Assembly: GCA_913062735.1 (NCBI GenBank)
Contig: CAJXWI010000005.1
Location: 1-19,468 of the forward strand
Source of the DNA: an uncultured Arcobacter sp.
GTDB taxonomy: Bacteria; Campylobacterota; Campylobacteria; Campylobacterales; Arcobacteraceae
DNA: 19,468 bases
Reading direction: 5' to 3'
Shown here: piece after piece, positions 7,195-18,598 of the stretch
Numbering within the stretch: position 1 is the first letter of the stretch
Layout: each line of letters starts with the position of its first letter
Translations under genes and position numbers: made by a program
The notes under the pieces: generated by a model
The model's input: the letters and a program-made list of their open reading frames with translations, nothing else
What the model was told of the DNA's origin: nothing
Database searches by the model: none

Positions 7195-8094
7195 TTACCA
7201 TTTTGACGGATTATAAATTTTTTCATCTATTTCTTTAAATATCTTATTAATTCTAGAGATAATTTTTGCATTGAGTTTTTTTAAAGAGTTATAGTTTTCT
7301 ATATTTTGCTTTGCTTGACTAAGGTTATCACAACCAAAAAGAATCAACGAATCCTGAGCAACAGAATCCACATAACTTAAAGCCAACTCATTCCTAGTCA
7401 TATCAAGATCTTTACAAATAGAGTCCAACTGACGTAAATATTTCTTTGATATTTCCAATTTTTCAGGAACATTTTCTATTTTCATTAAAAGTAATCCTTG
7501 CAAAAAAACGCTTCTAATAAACAATAATTTATTTTTTTCTTTTGCTTTTCTGAACCAATCTTCGCTAAGTGCTCTTTGATCAAATAAATTAAATGGTATT
7601 TGTATGAATTTAATACTATCATTATTAAGAGCTATCTCAAAATCCTCTGATGAATAAATTGAAACTCCAAAATATTCAATCTTCTTGTTACTTATTAAAG
7701 ACACAATTTTAACTGAGTACTCCTGTTTCCAATCATATAATAAGTCACAATCATGCAGCAGTAAGGCATAAAGAGTTTGTGTATTAAGATTATTCAAAGA
7801 GTTCTCTATATTTTTGCTTACATCATATTTAAAAGCATCGGACGTAAACTTTGAAATGAGAAATACATCACGCTTATGTTTCAAAGAAGATCCTAATACT
7901 TCTTCAGAATCACCATACACCTGAGCAGTATCAAAACAGTTTAACTGTTGGGAAGATACATAATCTATTATTTCATTAACACTTTCCTGAGAAGGCTTAC
8001 CATCACTATTAGCAATACCATAGTCCAATCCAAATTGAACTGTCCCCAAAGCTAGCTTTGAAAGTTTTTGATGATTGAACGTTATAAATCTCAT
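7195..8094 (-). CDS. Aldo/keto reductase
   Basis: A 299-residue aldo/keto reductase with a (beta/alpha)8 barrel that uses NAD(P)H. The catalytic tetrad is visible: D55 and Y60 in FDTAQVYG, K82 in LISKF, and H114 in LLLHD. LALGTVQFGLDYG (14-26) is the typical first strand. The C-terminal region ILFGCDNLSQAKQNIENY matches the cofactor-binding end. It starts at ATG 8094, sharing ATGA with the stop of pseC, and is followed by the cytidylyltransferase. No step of the textbook pseudaminate route needs this enzyme. It may oxidise or reduce a hydroxyl or keto group on the sugar or a side chain, perhaps as partner of the class III aminotransferase. All catalytic residues are present; the substrate is unknown. 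Confidence 0.87.
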   Translation of the reverse strand: MRFITFNHQKLSKLALGTVQFGLDYGIANSDGKPSQESVNEIIDYVSSQQLNCFDTAQVYGDSEEVLGSSLKHKRDVFLISKFTSDAFKYDVSKNIENSLNNLNTQTLYALLLHDCDLLYDWKQEYSVKIVSLISNKKIEYFGVSIYSSEDFEIALNNDSIKFIQIPFNLFDQRALSEDWFRKAKEKNKLLFIRSVFLQGLLLMKIENVPEKLEISKKYLRQLDSICKDLDMTRNELALSYVDSVAQDSLILFGCDNLSQAKQNIENYNSLKKLNAKIISRINKIFKEIDEKIYNPSKW

Positions 8095-9263
8095 TTTATA
8101 TACTCATTAATTATATTTTCCAATGTACCAATAACATAATTTTGTTCATCAAAATTAAGACTTGGATAAAGAGGTAGAGAAAAACAATCTTGGTAATATT
8201 TATCCATAATAGGAGTCATTTCATTTCCGTATCCCCTATCTTGATAAAAAGGTTGTTTATTAATAGGGATATAATGTACTTGTAATCCTATTGAATAATC
8301 TCTCATTTTTGCAAATAATTCAGCCTTAGTAATATTTAATTTTTCAAAATTAATCTTCACTACATATAAATGATATGATGATTTCCCATCATATTTATAA
8401 AGTGGACTAATTATACTATTTCGAAAAGCATTGTCATAATTTTGAGCCAGTTTTTTTCTTTTATCAATATAAAAATTCAATTTTTTAAATTGATTAATAC
8501 CCAAAGCACATTGAAAATCGGTAATTCTGTAATTATAACCCAAAACTCTCATTTCATAATACCATGGATTCATATTCCCTTTTTTATCATAAGCCATAGA
8601 ATCATCAATAAAATCACTTCTTTCCATTCCATGCATTCGAAGAGATAACAACTGTTGGTAAATTTTTTCGGAGTTGGTTGTAATTGCCCCACCTTCTCCA
8701 GTTGTTAAATGTTTGACGGGATGAAATGACAAAATTGAGCATTCCGAATTAGTACAACTCCCAGCTTTTACTTCACCATCATTTGAACCCAAAGAGTGAG
8801 CACAATCTTCTAAAATAAGTACATTATATTTGTCTTTTAAATATGCCAATTTTTCTTGATCCACAGGGTTTCCTGAAAAATGAACCACATAAATAGCTTT
8901 AATACTCCGGTCTTCTACTAATTTTTTTTCACAAGCATCTAAATCAATATTTCCATTATCCAATATATCAACAAAGATTGGCGTTGAGTCTGTATATACA
9001 ATAGCATTTGATGTTGCTAAAAAAGAATTGGGTGTGGTCAAAACCTTATCACCTTTTTTTAGCAGTACTAGGGATGCTAGGTGAAGTGCAGCAGTACCAC
9101 TTGAGACAGCTACTGCAAATTTTGCTCCTGTAAATTGACAAATTATTTTTTCAAATTCCATTATCTTAGGACCCGTGGTTAGAAAATCTGATTTTAGTAC
9201 TTCAACTACAGCATTTATATCCTCTTGATCAATATTTTGTTTGCCATAAGGAATAAAATTCAT
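8091..9263 (-). CDS. pseC: UDP-4-amino-4,6-dideoxy-N-acetyl-beta-L-altrosamine transaminase PseC
   Basis: A 390-residue DegT-family aminotransferase that converts the 4-keto product of PseB into the 4-amino sugar using glutamate and PLP. Features are VSSGTAALHLA (53-63), the PLP-ring aspartate in LEDCAHSLGS (D153), and the Schiff-base lysine K184 in [15 protein letters not shown]. Length and lysine position agree closely with H. pylori PseC (about 375 residues, Lys183). The ATG start directly follows the pseB stop (TAAATG), with AAGGAT upstream. The adjacent pseB-pseC order is the classic arrangement, which makes this assignment stronger than for the other two DegT genes in the window. Confidence 0.93.
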   Translation of the reverse strand: MNFIPYGKQNIDQEDINAVVEVLKSDFLTTGPKIMEFEKIICQFTGAKFAVAVSSGTAALHLASLVLLKKGDKVLTTPNSFLATSNAIVYTDSTPIFVDILDNGNIDLDACEKKLVEDRSIKAIYVVHFSGNPVDQEKLAYLKDKYNVLILEDCAHSLGSNDGEVKAGSCTNSECSILSFHPVKHLTTGEGGAITTNSEKIYQQLLSLRMHGMERSDFIDDSMAYDKKGNMNPWYYEMRVLGYNYRITDFQCALGINQFKKLNFYIDKRKKLAQNYDNAFRNSIISPLYKYDGKSSYHLYVVKINFEKLNITKAELFAKMRDYSIGLQVHYIPINKQPFYQDRGYGNEMTPIMDKYYQDCFSLPLYPSLNFDEQNYVIGTLENIINEYIK

Positions 9264-11949
<2,686 letters not shown>

Positions 11950-13236
11950 TTAAGAACTTCTCCTCATCAAGACTATGCTTCTCGTAGTATATACGAGTAT
12001 TAATATTATAGGTAAAATTTGCAACTTAAAACGTACCGCTGTTCCCAAGTTAGTAGGTGAAATAATAACATAAATTAAGGACCAAACAAAAATAAAAATT
12101 GCCAATATTCTTAAATGTTTATTGTTCAGTATTTCTATTGGTTTAAATAGTATATATCTTAAAAACAAATACAATAATATAATATTTTCAATTGCACTTA
12201 GAAGTGTAAACATATTCGTAACTTCATAAAACATCGGCCTAAATAGCGTAGTAAAAAGATTCGGAATATAATAATATAAATATCCCCAAAGGGTACTTAT
12301 ATCATTAACAGCTATTGCACTATTTCCATTTGCCATCTGAGTACTTGTTAAATACATATGATGAAATAGCTGATCTATAGATGTCATTCCTCTAGCTGAT
12401 AAAATTATCCAAATTATATAAAAAGAAAAAGGCAATAATAAAGAGACAATAATCATCTGAACTTTAGATTTGAAGTTAATCATACTTAATATAATAACTA
12501 TTGTAAAAATAACACCCCACCAAGGTCTAATAAAAGTCACCCCAATAATTGACAATACTACAAAGAATATATTTTCTAAGTTATAACTGTCAACAGATTT
12601 AATAAAATTATATGTAAACATTCCAACAAAGAATAAGGTTAAAGGTTCTTTTCCTAAAGTAGATGACCAGAATATAATTGTAGGAAAAAGAAATAAAACA
12701 TACATAAATTCTTTTTGAACAAACGATTCAATATTGTTTTTTTTTAAAATATATAAATAACACTTATAGAAAAAAATCAAGCCAATAAAGCCCATCAACG
12801 AATAAGTAATTTTTAAAGAGTAAAAACTTTCACCTACAAAATGACTTAATATTTTGGTAAGCATTATTACATTATCAGTTGCGTTATTAAAAAATGAAAC
12901 TTCTTCAATATATAATGCACGTGCGTAATACATATATGCATCTAAATTATATACGTACTCATATAACAACATAAATATCAAAGTAACAAATGATTTAATC
13001 AGCCACAGCTTCAAATAATCTTTATTATTAAAAAGAGATACTAAAAAAGTAAAAAACAAAAAAACACATAATCCCAGCAACCAGCTAGTATATATATTTG
13101 GAGCGACATTTAACAATTTGGGATATTGAAAGACTTTAAATGAAATTATTTCAAAATTGTTAATTAACATAACAATACTAAAACTTAATAAAATGGAAAT
13201 AGTATAAAATAACTTAATTTTTAAACTAAATGACAT
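11950..13236 (-). CDS. Polytopic membrane protein, candidate Wzy-like glycan polymerase
   Basis: An integral membrane protein with roughly 11-12 hydrophobic segments and one larger soluble loop after about residue 290. FWSSTLGKEPLTLF, FIRPWWGV and a C-terminal NLGTAVRFKLQILP resemble polymerase-like proteins of polysaccharide loci (Wzy/EpsG type). These families diverge too much for a firm call, and a membrane glycosyltransferase is an alternative. The frame is open from an ATG at 13266, but I prefer the ATG at 13236 (428 residues). It has TAGG upstream and only an 11-base overlap with the preceding gene; the 13266 start adds ten residues and a 41-base overlap. Neighbours (three glycosyltransferases before, an ABC flippase after) support a role in glycan assembly at the inner membrane. 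Confidence 0.8.
   Translation of the reverse strand: MSFSLKIKLFYTISILLSFSIVMLINNFEIISFKVFQYPKLLNVAPNIYTSWLLGLCVFLFFTFLVSLFNNKDYLKLWLIKSFVTLIFMLLYEYVYNLDAYMYYARALYIEEVSFFNNATDNVIMLTKILSHFVGESFYSLKITYSLMGFIGLIFFYKCYLYILKKNNIESFVQKEFMYVLFLFPTIIFWSSTLGKEPLTLFFVGMFTYNFIKSVDSYNLENIFFVVLSIIGVTFIRPWWGVIFTIVIILSMINFKSKVQMIIVSLLLPFSFYIIWIILSARGMTSIDQLFHHMYLTSTQMANGNSAIAVNDISTLWGYLYYYIPNLFTTLFRPMFYEVTNMFTLLSAIENIILLYLFLRYILFKPIEILNNKHLRILAIFIFVWSLIYVIISPTNLGTAVRFKLQILPIILILVYTTRSIVLMRRSS
11960..11965 (-). promoter_or_regulatory. Ribosome binding site for the GTG start of the ABC exporter
   Basis: The minus strand reads GAGGAG, ten bases before GTG at 11949-11947. It is embedded in the final Met-Arg-Arg codons of the upstream membrane-protein gene, so the two genes are probably translationally linked. 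Confidence 0.55.
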
Positions 13237-14464
13237 TGCATATGTACCTATCGTATACAAAATCATTACTTACAAATCTCTTATTATCTTTATATTTTTC
13301 TAATAAGTATTCTGAGTTCATCAACCCAAAATATACTTTATCAGCCAAGTTTTGGATATTTGACGGTTCAAAATCAATTGATAATCTTTCATCTATATTA
13401 ATTTCTTTAATAGAATCAAAAGAACCATTTATAACAATTTTACCAGATACTAAAGAGTCAAAATACTTAATATGAGGAACCATATTTGAAAATGGATGTT
13501 GTTTATCAGGACAAACAATTACATTAGATAACTCTTGATACGTTCTTAGTTTAGAATAGGGTATTCGACCAGCTAATATGATTTTTTTTTCTAAATTTAG
13601 TTCTTTAATAATGGCTTTTATTTCAGAATATTTTTCACCATCGCCAATTAAAATTAATTTTAAATCCTGAAATTTATTTTGTTTTTCAATGATACAAAAT
13701 GCTTTAACTAAATCTACAACGCCACCAAGATCTTTAAAGTCACCTGCGAAAAAAACAATCTTTGTATGATTAAGAATTTTAAATTTATTTTTGAGTTTTG
13801 AGTACAGAACTGTATCTACTTTTTGTTCACTCATTAACTTACCAATTCCATCTCTAACTATATAATTTTTCTTATCTTTTACAAATGGGTATATTTCTAA
13901 AAAATACTCTTGCATTGCTTCACTTACAAAAATATATCCTTTTGCAAAATAAAACACTTTGGAATCAAGTTTTTTAGAAACAACATACTTAAAATTATTG
14001 ATAAATTTGGTTAATAAATTATCAGTTGTTTTGTATTTAAACTCTATAGTAGAAACTCCATGGATATCATTTATGTAGTCATCAATAACATGCAGTTTTT
14101 TAAGAATAAAACCTATTGAATTATCTAAGTATTCAAAAAATATCATATCTCTTCCAACCAAGTTATATTCCAGGATTTTATTTTTTATATTACGAACCAT
14201 AAAAAATGTAAAAATTCTAACTAAGAAATATGGAAATACTCCTAATATAAATTGCAAATATTTTTTTTCAAATTTCGTAACTTTTTTTTCTAAGTTTACA
14301 TGTTTAATATCTTCATGAAAGTTACTATAATTCATTGTATTAGAAATTAGTATAACATTTTTACCAGTTTTAGCTAGTGCATTTAAAATGCCATACATTC
14401 TAACTGTACCACCATCATCTTTAGAAAAATCATTCAAAGTAAAAAAAATATAATCTCGTAGCAA
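13226..14464 (-). CDS. Glycosyltransferase, GT4-like (GT-B fold)
   Basis: A 412-residue GT-B glycosyltransferase. The N-terminal acceptor domain starts DYIFFTLNDFSKDDGGTVRMYG (positions 4-25) with the glycine-rich loop typical of GT4 enzymes. The C-terminal nucleotide-sugar domain has VFFAGDFKDLGGVVDLVKAF (237-256), LILIGDGEKYSEI (270-282) and HPFSNMVPHIKYFDSLVSGK (323-342). A cytoplasmic enzyme adding one sugar to the lipid-linked chain is the expected role. Donor and acceptor are unknown. The start is TTG at 14464, with AGGG seven bases upstream. The first in-frame ATG (M23) would remove the first strand and the GG loop. It overlaps the membrane-protein gene by 11 bases. Confidence 0.87.
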   Translation of the reverse strand: MLRDYIFFTLNDFSKDDGGTVRMYGILNALAKTGKNVILISNTMNYSNFHEDIKHVNLEKKVTKFEKKYLQFILGVFPYFLVRIFTFFMVRNIKNKILEYNLVGRDMIFFEYLDNSIGFILKKLHVIDDYINDIHGVSTIEFKYKTTDNLLTKFINNFKYVVSKKLDSKVFYFAKGYIFVSEAMQEYFLEIYPFVKDKKNYIVRDGIGKLMSEQKVDTVLYSKLKNKFKILNHTKIVFFAGDFKDLGGVVDLVKAFCIIEKQNKFQDLKLILIGDGEKYSEIKAIIKELNLEKKIILAGRIPYSKLRTYQELSNVIVCPDKQHPFSNMVPHIKYFDSLVSGKIVINGSFDSIKEINIDERLSIDFEPSNIQNLADKVYFGLMNSEYLLEKYKDNKRFVSNDFVYDRYICNVI

Positions 14465-14473
14465 TATCCAACC

Positions 14474-15679
14474 CTATTTATTTAATTTTGCGTATATTTT
14501 ATCATAATCATTCACAGCATTTACTTTATCAAAGTACTTGTGAAATAAAATATCAAAATCATAGGTATTATTAAAAAGTAAAACTTTCATTATTTCAGAA
14601 ACAACGTTATTTATATCATTTTTACAATCATTTAAATCAAAAATAGAACCAACATTATAATTCATCATATAATAGTCCATATCACCCACACCAAGATTTG
14701 TAATTGAGGGCAAATGACATAATAGATTTTCAGCAAACTTTGTTGGTGTTGATGCTTGTTTAGAATATGTGGGCGGAATAAAAAAAATAGAAGCATTAGA
14801 TATATTCAAATATTTATGCATATTTTCAAAGGTAGATGTTTTTATTTTATAGTTATTTTCAGGTATATGATACTTTAAAAATACTTTCTTAATGTATTCG
14901 TGTTGGCCTTGATTTACAACCATAAATTTTATTCTGTTATCAAGTTTATTCACTTTTTCAAATACCTTTACTTCAGAGTCAAAATCATAACTATTAGTAA
15001 CAGCACCTGAATGTATTAAAATAACATCATCCAAATGGAAACCTTCATTCAACTTAAAAGCTAAAGTATCTTCCTTATTCATACATTTAAATATTTCTTT
15101 ATTTGCACATGTGGGAATGACACTTATATTCACTTCTTTTATTTTATACTTAAGAGAAATAATTTCTTTTGACTTTTTTGTTAAAGTAACAATATAATCA
15201 GAATTTAGATATAGAGTATTTTCTAATTTCAATAAAATTTTATACATAAGAGTATTTTTTTTTAATCTTCCACTATCAACTTTTTCATCAAATACAAATC
15301 CTCTTATATCAAAGAGATGTTTTATTTTATGTATTTTTCTTAGTATTATTGCCATAGTCGCTGGTATCATACTTCGTGAATGAATAATATCAACCTTGTT
15401 TTTTTTAATAACTTTTGATGCATATATAACTGCTTGCGCTATCTGGATAATAGTTGAAAAAATACCAAACTTATTAGTATAATTAAAATAAGTCCATTCA
15501 ATATTATGATATTTTGCTAAATCTTGTATCATTGACAAATTATTCTTATCATTTTGACGTTCAAATGATATCAGATATATTTTATTCGTTTTTGATAAAT
15601 CAATTAAATACTCAAATACTTGAGATCGACCTAAAGCTTCTGTCATACCAGATAAGGATATGTATAATATATTTTTCAT
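14474..15679 (-). CDS. Glycosyltransferase, GT4-like (GT-B fold)
   Basis: A 401-residue glycosyltransferase. The N-terminus MKNILYISLSGMTEALGRSQ is a familiar start for GT4-type enzymes of O-antigen loci. HLFDIRGFVFDEK (121-133) and VIPTCANKEIF (187-197) follow, then the donor-binding domain with LIHSGAVTNSYDF (221-233) and STPTKFAENLLCHLP (310-324), where E317 is in the position of the conserved donor-binding glutamate. There is no signal peptide; a cytoplasmic, membrane-associated role is expected. The sugar transferred cannot be deduced. The gene starts at ATG 15679, four bases after the preceding stop, and ends nine bases before the next gene. Confidence 0.87.
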   Translation of the reverse strand: MKNILYISLSGMTEALGRSQVFEYLIDLSKTNKIYLISFERQNDKNNLSMIQDLAKYHNIEWTYFNYTNKFGIFSTIIQIAQAVIYASKVIKKNKVDIIHSRSMIPATMAIILRKIHKIKHLFDIRGFVFDEKVDSGRLKKNTLMYKILLKLENTLYLNSDYIVTLTKKSKEIISLKYKIKEVNISVIPTCANKEIFKCMNKEDTLAFKLNEGFHLDDVILIHSGAVTNSYDFDSEVKVFEKVNKLDNRIKFMVVNQGQHEYIKKVFLKYHIPENNYKIKTSTFENMHKYLNISNASIFFIPPTYSKQASTPTKFAENLLCHLPSITNLGVGDMDYYMMNYNVGSIFDLNDCKNDINNVVSEIMKVLLFNNTYDFDILFHKYFDKVNAVNDYDKIYAKLNK

Positions 15680-15683
15680 TTTA

Positions 15684-16907
15684 CTAACTCGTTAATAGTT
15701 TTTTTACTTCATAACTTTCTTGTGTTAAAACTTGGTCTCTATGAAGTAAGCACATCAAAGCTATATACTTTTTAACTAAACCCTCTCCGAGTTCTTTTGC
15801 AAACCACTCTTTTGATTTATTTGCTATTTCAATATATTTGTCAGGATGTTTTTCATAATCACTAAATATATCAAACAAGTCTTTTTCTGTTAAAGCATGA
15901 ATTACTGGAGAATTCTTAAATATTGAATTTTCATTATCATGTGTTCCTTCAGTATTATTAATATGACAAGTACCTGAAGCTAATGATTCGTAAGACACCC
16001 CACCAAAACCAGATATGCTATTTCTAAAAGAGTTTGTTGTAAAGGTTGCATTTTTCAAAGTAAGCATAATATTTTTTCTATATGTCAGAGGTAACCAAAG
16101 TACATATTTTTCTATATTTAATTCTTCAATTAAGTGCTTCGATGCTTCCACATCTAATCCATATTCATATAAAACTAAAAGAGGATTTTTTAAATGAGTT
16201 ACTTTTAACAAACTTGAAAAAGCTTTAATTACTTTATCGTTCCTTTTAAGTCCACCATGGATTTCAAAATCATCTAATGATTCTGTACCTTTTGTTTTCC
16301 ACCATTGGCGACTATGGTTTACCACAATAAAATCATTATCTTTAAATTGATTTTCTTTTGTTTCTTTTATTTCTTTAGAATAAACCATGGGTATTCCTAA
16401 ATTAATTGACTTAATTCCCAATTTAGTTAAAGCCTCTTTATATAAACTGAAACCTTCATCAGAAATAAGTACACGAGAGTTTTTTAATCCTCTAGCTTGA
16501 AATTTAGATAAAATGATATTTACGAAAGATGAAATTGGTTTTTTAAAATTAAACTCCATAAAAGGAAAAGCGTAAAGGTCCCACCCATAGGGAATAGCGA
16601 TATCAACTCGAATATTGTTTTTTTCAAGAATTGATATCATTGGCCCTGACGCAATAATTAAATCGTATTTTGAAAAAATTTTTCTAGTTTTACTTATAAA
16701 AAACATTTCTCTGATAACCATTTCTTTAAAGTTTAATTCAAAAATATAATTTGAATCTTCTATATTATTAAAAGTGTCTGCCTCAGGCTTAAAGTGAGCT
16801 ACAGAATTATTTAAACAATATAAGTCTGCTTCAATATTTTCATCCCTTAAATAACGGGCAAAAGAAAAAAACATATTATTCATATTATCAATTAATGCTA
16901 TTTTCAT
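15684..16907 (-). CDS. Glycosyltransferase-like protein (GT-B fold)
   Basis: A 407-residue protein with GT-B features but more divergent than the other two. IAIPYGWDLYAFPF (103-116), VVNHSRQWWKTKG (195-207) and SGFGGVSYESLASGTCHI (299-316) are visible; E308 and the preceding glycine-rich turn match the donor phosphate-binding site of GT4-like enzymes. The first strand [20 protein letters not shown] fits a Rossmann domain. It probably adds one sugar of the glycan. The start is ATG at 16907, which overlaps the stop of a possible small ORF as ATGA. An AGGG lies nine bases upstream. A candidate promoter also lies just upstream, so this gene may have its own transcript start. Confidence 0.83.
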   Translation of the reverse strand: MKIALIDNMNNMFFSFARYLRDENIEADLYCLNNSVAHFKPEADTFNNIEDSNYIFELNFKEMVIREMFFISKTRKIFSKYDLIIASGPMISILEKNNIRVDIAIPYGWDLYAFPFMEFNFKKPISSFVNIILSKFQARGLKNSRVLISDEGFSLYKEALTKLGIKSINLGIPMVYSKEIKETKENQFKDNDFIVVNHSRQWWKTKGTESLDDFEIHGGLKRNDKVIKAFSSLLKVTHLKNPLLVLYEYGLDVEASKHLIEELNIEKYVLWLPLTYRKNIMLTLKNATFTTNSFRNSISGFGGVSYESLASGTCHINNTEGTHDNENSIFKNSPVIHALTEKDLFDIFSDYEKHPDKYIEIANKSKEWFAKELGEGLVKKYIALMCLLHRDQVLTQESYEVKKLLTS

Positions 16908-17017
16908 AAAAAAGCCCTATTCTCTTTAAAAAATGATATTTTAGTTTTGTCAATATTTTTTTTTAATATATTTAGGATAGATGCAATCATAGTAAATTCA
17001 CAATCAACAATTGTCAT
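16904..17017 (-). CDS. Possible 37-residue small ORF linking two genes
   Basis: Within the only gap near 100 bases, an ATG-started frame runs from 17017 to a TGA at 16906-16904. It overlaps the end of the acyltransferase gene by 14 bases, and its stop shares ATGA with the start of the next glycosyltransferase. The product begins [20 protein letters not shown] and is basic in its second half. It matches no family I recognise. Upstream AGGGA is about nine bases from the ATG, a mediocre site. For it: ATGA-type coupling as seen elsewhere in the operon, and it fills the gap completely. Against it: short length, a run of nine A and a competing promoter-like sequence. It could also be the remnant of a longer gene. 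Confidence 0.3.
   Translation of the reverse strand: MTIVDCEFTMIASILNILKKNIDKTKISFFKENRAFL
16925..16953 (-). promoter_or_regulatory. Candidate sigma-70-type promoter inside the operon
   Basis: On the minus strand, TTGACA (16953-16948) is a perfect -35 hexamer. It is followed after exactly 17 bases by TTTAAA (16930-16925), which matches four of six bases of TATAAT. Transcription would start only about 10-15 bases before the ATG at 16907, giving a very short leader. In DNA this AT-rich such matches arise by chance, and Campylobacterota promoters often lack a -35 box. Confidence 0.25.
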
Positions 17018-17519
17018 TTTTTATATTCCCTACAATTTTTGCGGGTGTGCCATAAGCTTTGGAATAAGAAGGAATATCTTTATTCACAAAGCTATTGGCT
17101 CCAATAATTACATTATTGCCAATATGAACACCTTTTGAGATAACACTATTAGGTCCAATATAACAATTTGAACCTATTGAAACACTCCCTTTTTCTATAT
17201 TCAGATTTAATGTTGTTCTTTTTACTGTATCATGGGTATAAACTTGTACCCCAGCTGAGATATCACAGTTATCTCCTATACTTAATTCTGCTCCTGAACC
17301 ATCTAGTATTGTAAAAGGTCCAATCCAACAGTTTTTACCTACTTTAACATTACCCATTACCAAAGAAGAATCATAAATACTGGTATTTTTTCCGAAATTC
17401 AAAAACTGTGCTTTTTCCCATCTATCAGAAAGATAATCTCCTATGGGCAGAGTTCTGTTGTATTTTTTGTTAATCTCTTCTCTTATAGACAACAGTCCTT
17501 CAATTATTTTATTCAACAT
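17004..17519 (-). CDS. Left-handed beta-helix (hexapeptide-repeat) acyltransferase
   Basis: A 171-residue acyltransferase. From about residue 44 to 147 it is built from hexapeptide repeats ([65 protein letters not shown]). VQVYTHDTV contains the probable catalytic His96. The end [14 protein letters not shown] is typical of sugar O/N-acetyltransferases, which act as trimers with active sites between subunits. The N-terminal 40 residues are helical and outside the repeat. It follows an aminotransferase by two bases, so acetylation of the newly made amine is the simplest reading, as in VioB- or PglD-type steps. O-acetylation of the glycan cannot be excluded. Confidence 0.88.
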   Translation of the reverse strand: MLNKIIEGLLSIREEINKKYNRTLPIGDYLSDRWEKAQFLNFGKNTSIYDSSLVMGNVKVGKNCWIGPFTILDGSGAELSIGDNCDISAGVQVYTHDTVKRTTLNLNIEKGSVSIGSNCYIGPNSVISKGVHIGNNVIIGANSFVNKDIPSYSKAYGTPAKIVGNIKNDNC

Positions 17520-17521
17520 TG

Positions 17522-18598
17522 CTAATAACTTTTTATCTTACTCACAATATATTCAACATCTAGGTCATCATAACAGGGAAAAGTAATCGTATTATCTTCA
17601 AGATATTGAGCATTTTTCTGAACATCATTATATTTATTTTTATAGTAAGTCGTACCACTTAAACAATAGGTTCCAATAGTGCTTTCAATTCCAGTTTTTT
17701 TTAAATATTTTACTAAATCATCTCGATCAATATGTTCAGGCACAATAAATACTAAAGATTGCACATTATGAACAACTTCATTTGACAATTCTTGAATTTT
17801 AAATCCCAGGGACTCAATTCCAGAAATATATTGATTTCTTATTGTATTTCTAGATTTGACAATATTATTTATTTTTTTAAATTGTTTTATTCCCATCACC
17901 GCCTGAAGTTCAGGAAGTCTATAGTTATACCCAATATCAACAAAATCAAATTTTCCATTACTAATATCAGCTCCATGATTGAGTTTAATATCTAAGAATT
18001 TGGCATAATTTTCATTATTAAATGTTATGGCACCACCTTCTCCTGTTGTAAGGAGTTTTCTTGGGTGAAAACTAAAGCAAGTAATATCAGCTATATTTCC
18101 ACACTTTATGTTTGATTGACTACTTCCTATTGCACATGCTGCATCTTCAATAAGTGGTAAGTTATATTTTTTACAAATCTTTTTTATTTCAGTTATACCA
18201 CTTGGGTTTCCCAGTGCATCAACAAAAATAACAGCTTTTGTTTTGTCAGTAATTTTACTTTCAAGTTCATTTGATAGCATATTAAAAGTTTTTAATGATA
18301 CATCTGCAAAAATAGGTATAGCGCCAATATCTTCCACAACATTAGCTGTAGCAGGAAATGAAAAATCAGAGATAATTACTTCATCATTTTCTTTTATATT
18401 CAGAATTTTAAGCGCCATAGTTAATGCAGTTGTAGCTGAAGTTGTTAAATATGCATATTTTGAATTCGTATATTTTTTTATTTCTTCTCTGAATTCTTCT
18501 ACATATTTACCCTTAGTAAACCATCCTGATTCAAAAATATCTTCAAATTCATTTTTAACTTCATCAAAATTAATATACGGTTTAATTAGCTTAATCAT
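17522..18598 (-). CDS. DegT/DnrJ/EryC1/StrS-family sugar aminotransferase
   Basis: A 358-residue PLP-dependent aminotransferase. Visible are [12 protein letters not shown] (52-63), the PLP-ring aspartate in [11 protein letters not shown] (D152), and the Schiff-base lysine K181 in [17 protein letters not shown]. It carries the standard HPxK form, unlike the DegT gene at 897-1961. It should convert the 4-keto sugar nucleotide made by the upstream dehydratase to a 4-amino sugar, which the following acyltransferase would acylate. The ATG at 18598 overlaps the upstream stop as ATGA. It is distinct from PseC at 8091-9263, and having both implies two separate amino-sugar pathways in this operon. The nucleotide carrier and the sugar configuration are unknown. 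Confidence 0.88.
   Translation of the reverse strand: MIKLIKPYINFDEVKNEFEDIFESGWFTKGKYVEEFREEIKKYTNSKYAYLTTSATTALTMALKILNIKENDEVIISDFSFPATANVVEDIGAIPIFADVSLKTFNMLSNELESKITDKTKAVIFVDALGNPSGITEIKKICKKYNLPLIEDAACAIGSSQSNIKCGNIADITCFSFHPRKLLTTGEGGAITFNNENYAKFLDIKLNHGADISNGKFDFVDIGYNYRLPELQAVMGIKQFKKINNIVKSRNTIRNQYISGIESLGFKIQELSNEVVHNVQSLVFIVPEHIDRDDLVKYLKKTGIESTIGTYCLSGTTYYKNKYNDVQKNAQYLEDNTITFPCYDDLDVEYIVSKIKSY

Noticed and set aside
13237..13266. Upstream ATG start of the membrane protein at 13266
   Set aside because: It would overlap the upstream glycosyltransferase by 41 bases and adds only ten residues. The ATG at 13236 gives a usual short overlap and has a TAGG upstream.
16956..16964. Run of nine A (minus strand) as a possible phase-variation switch, with similar runs at 4209-4217, 12737-12745, 13582-13590 and 15255-15263
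   Set aside because: Runs of this length are expected in such AT-rich DNA. They occur in core pathway genes as well. In the small ORF a slip could not fuse it to the glycosyltransferase, because that frame has a TAG four codons before its ATG.
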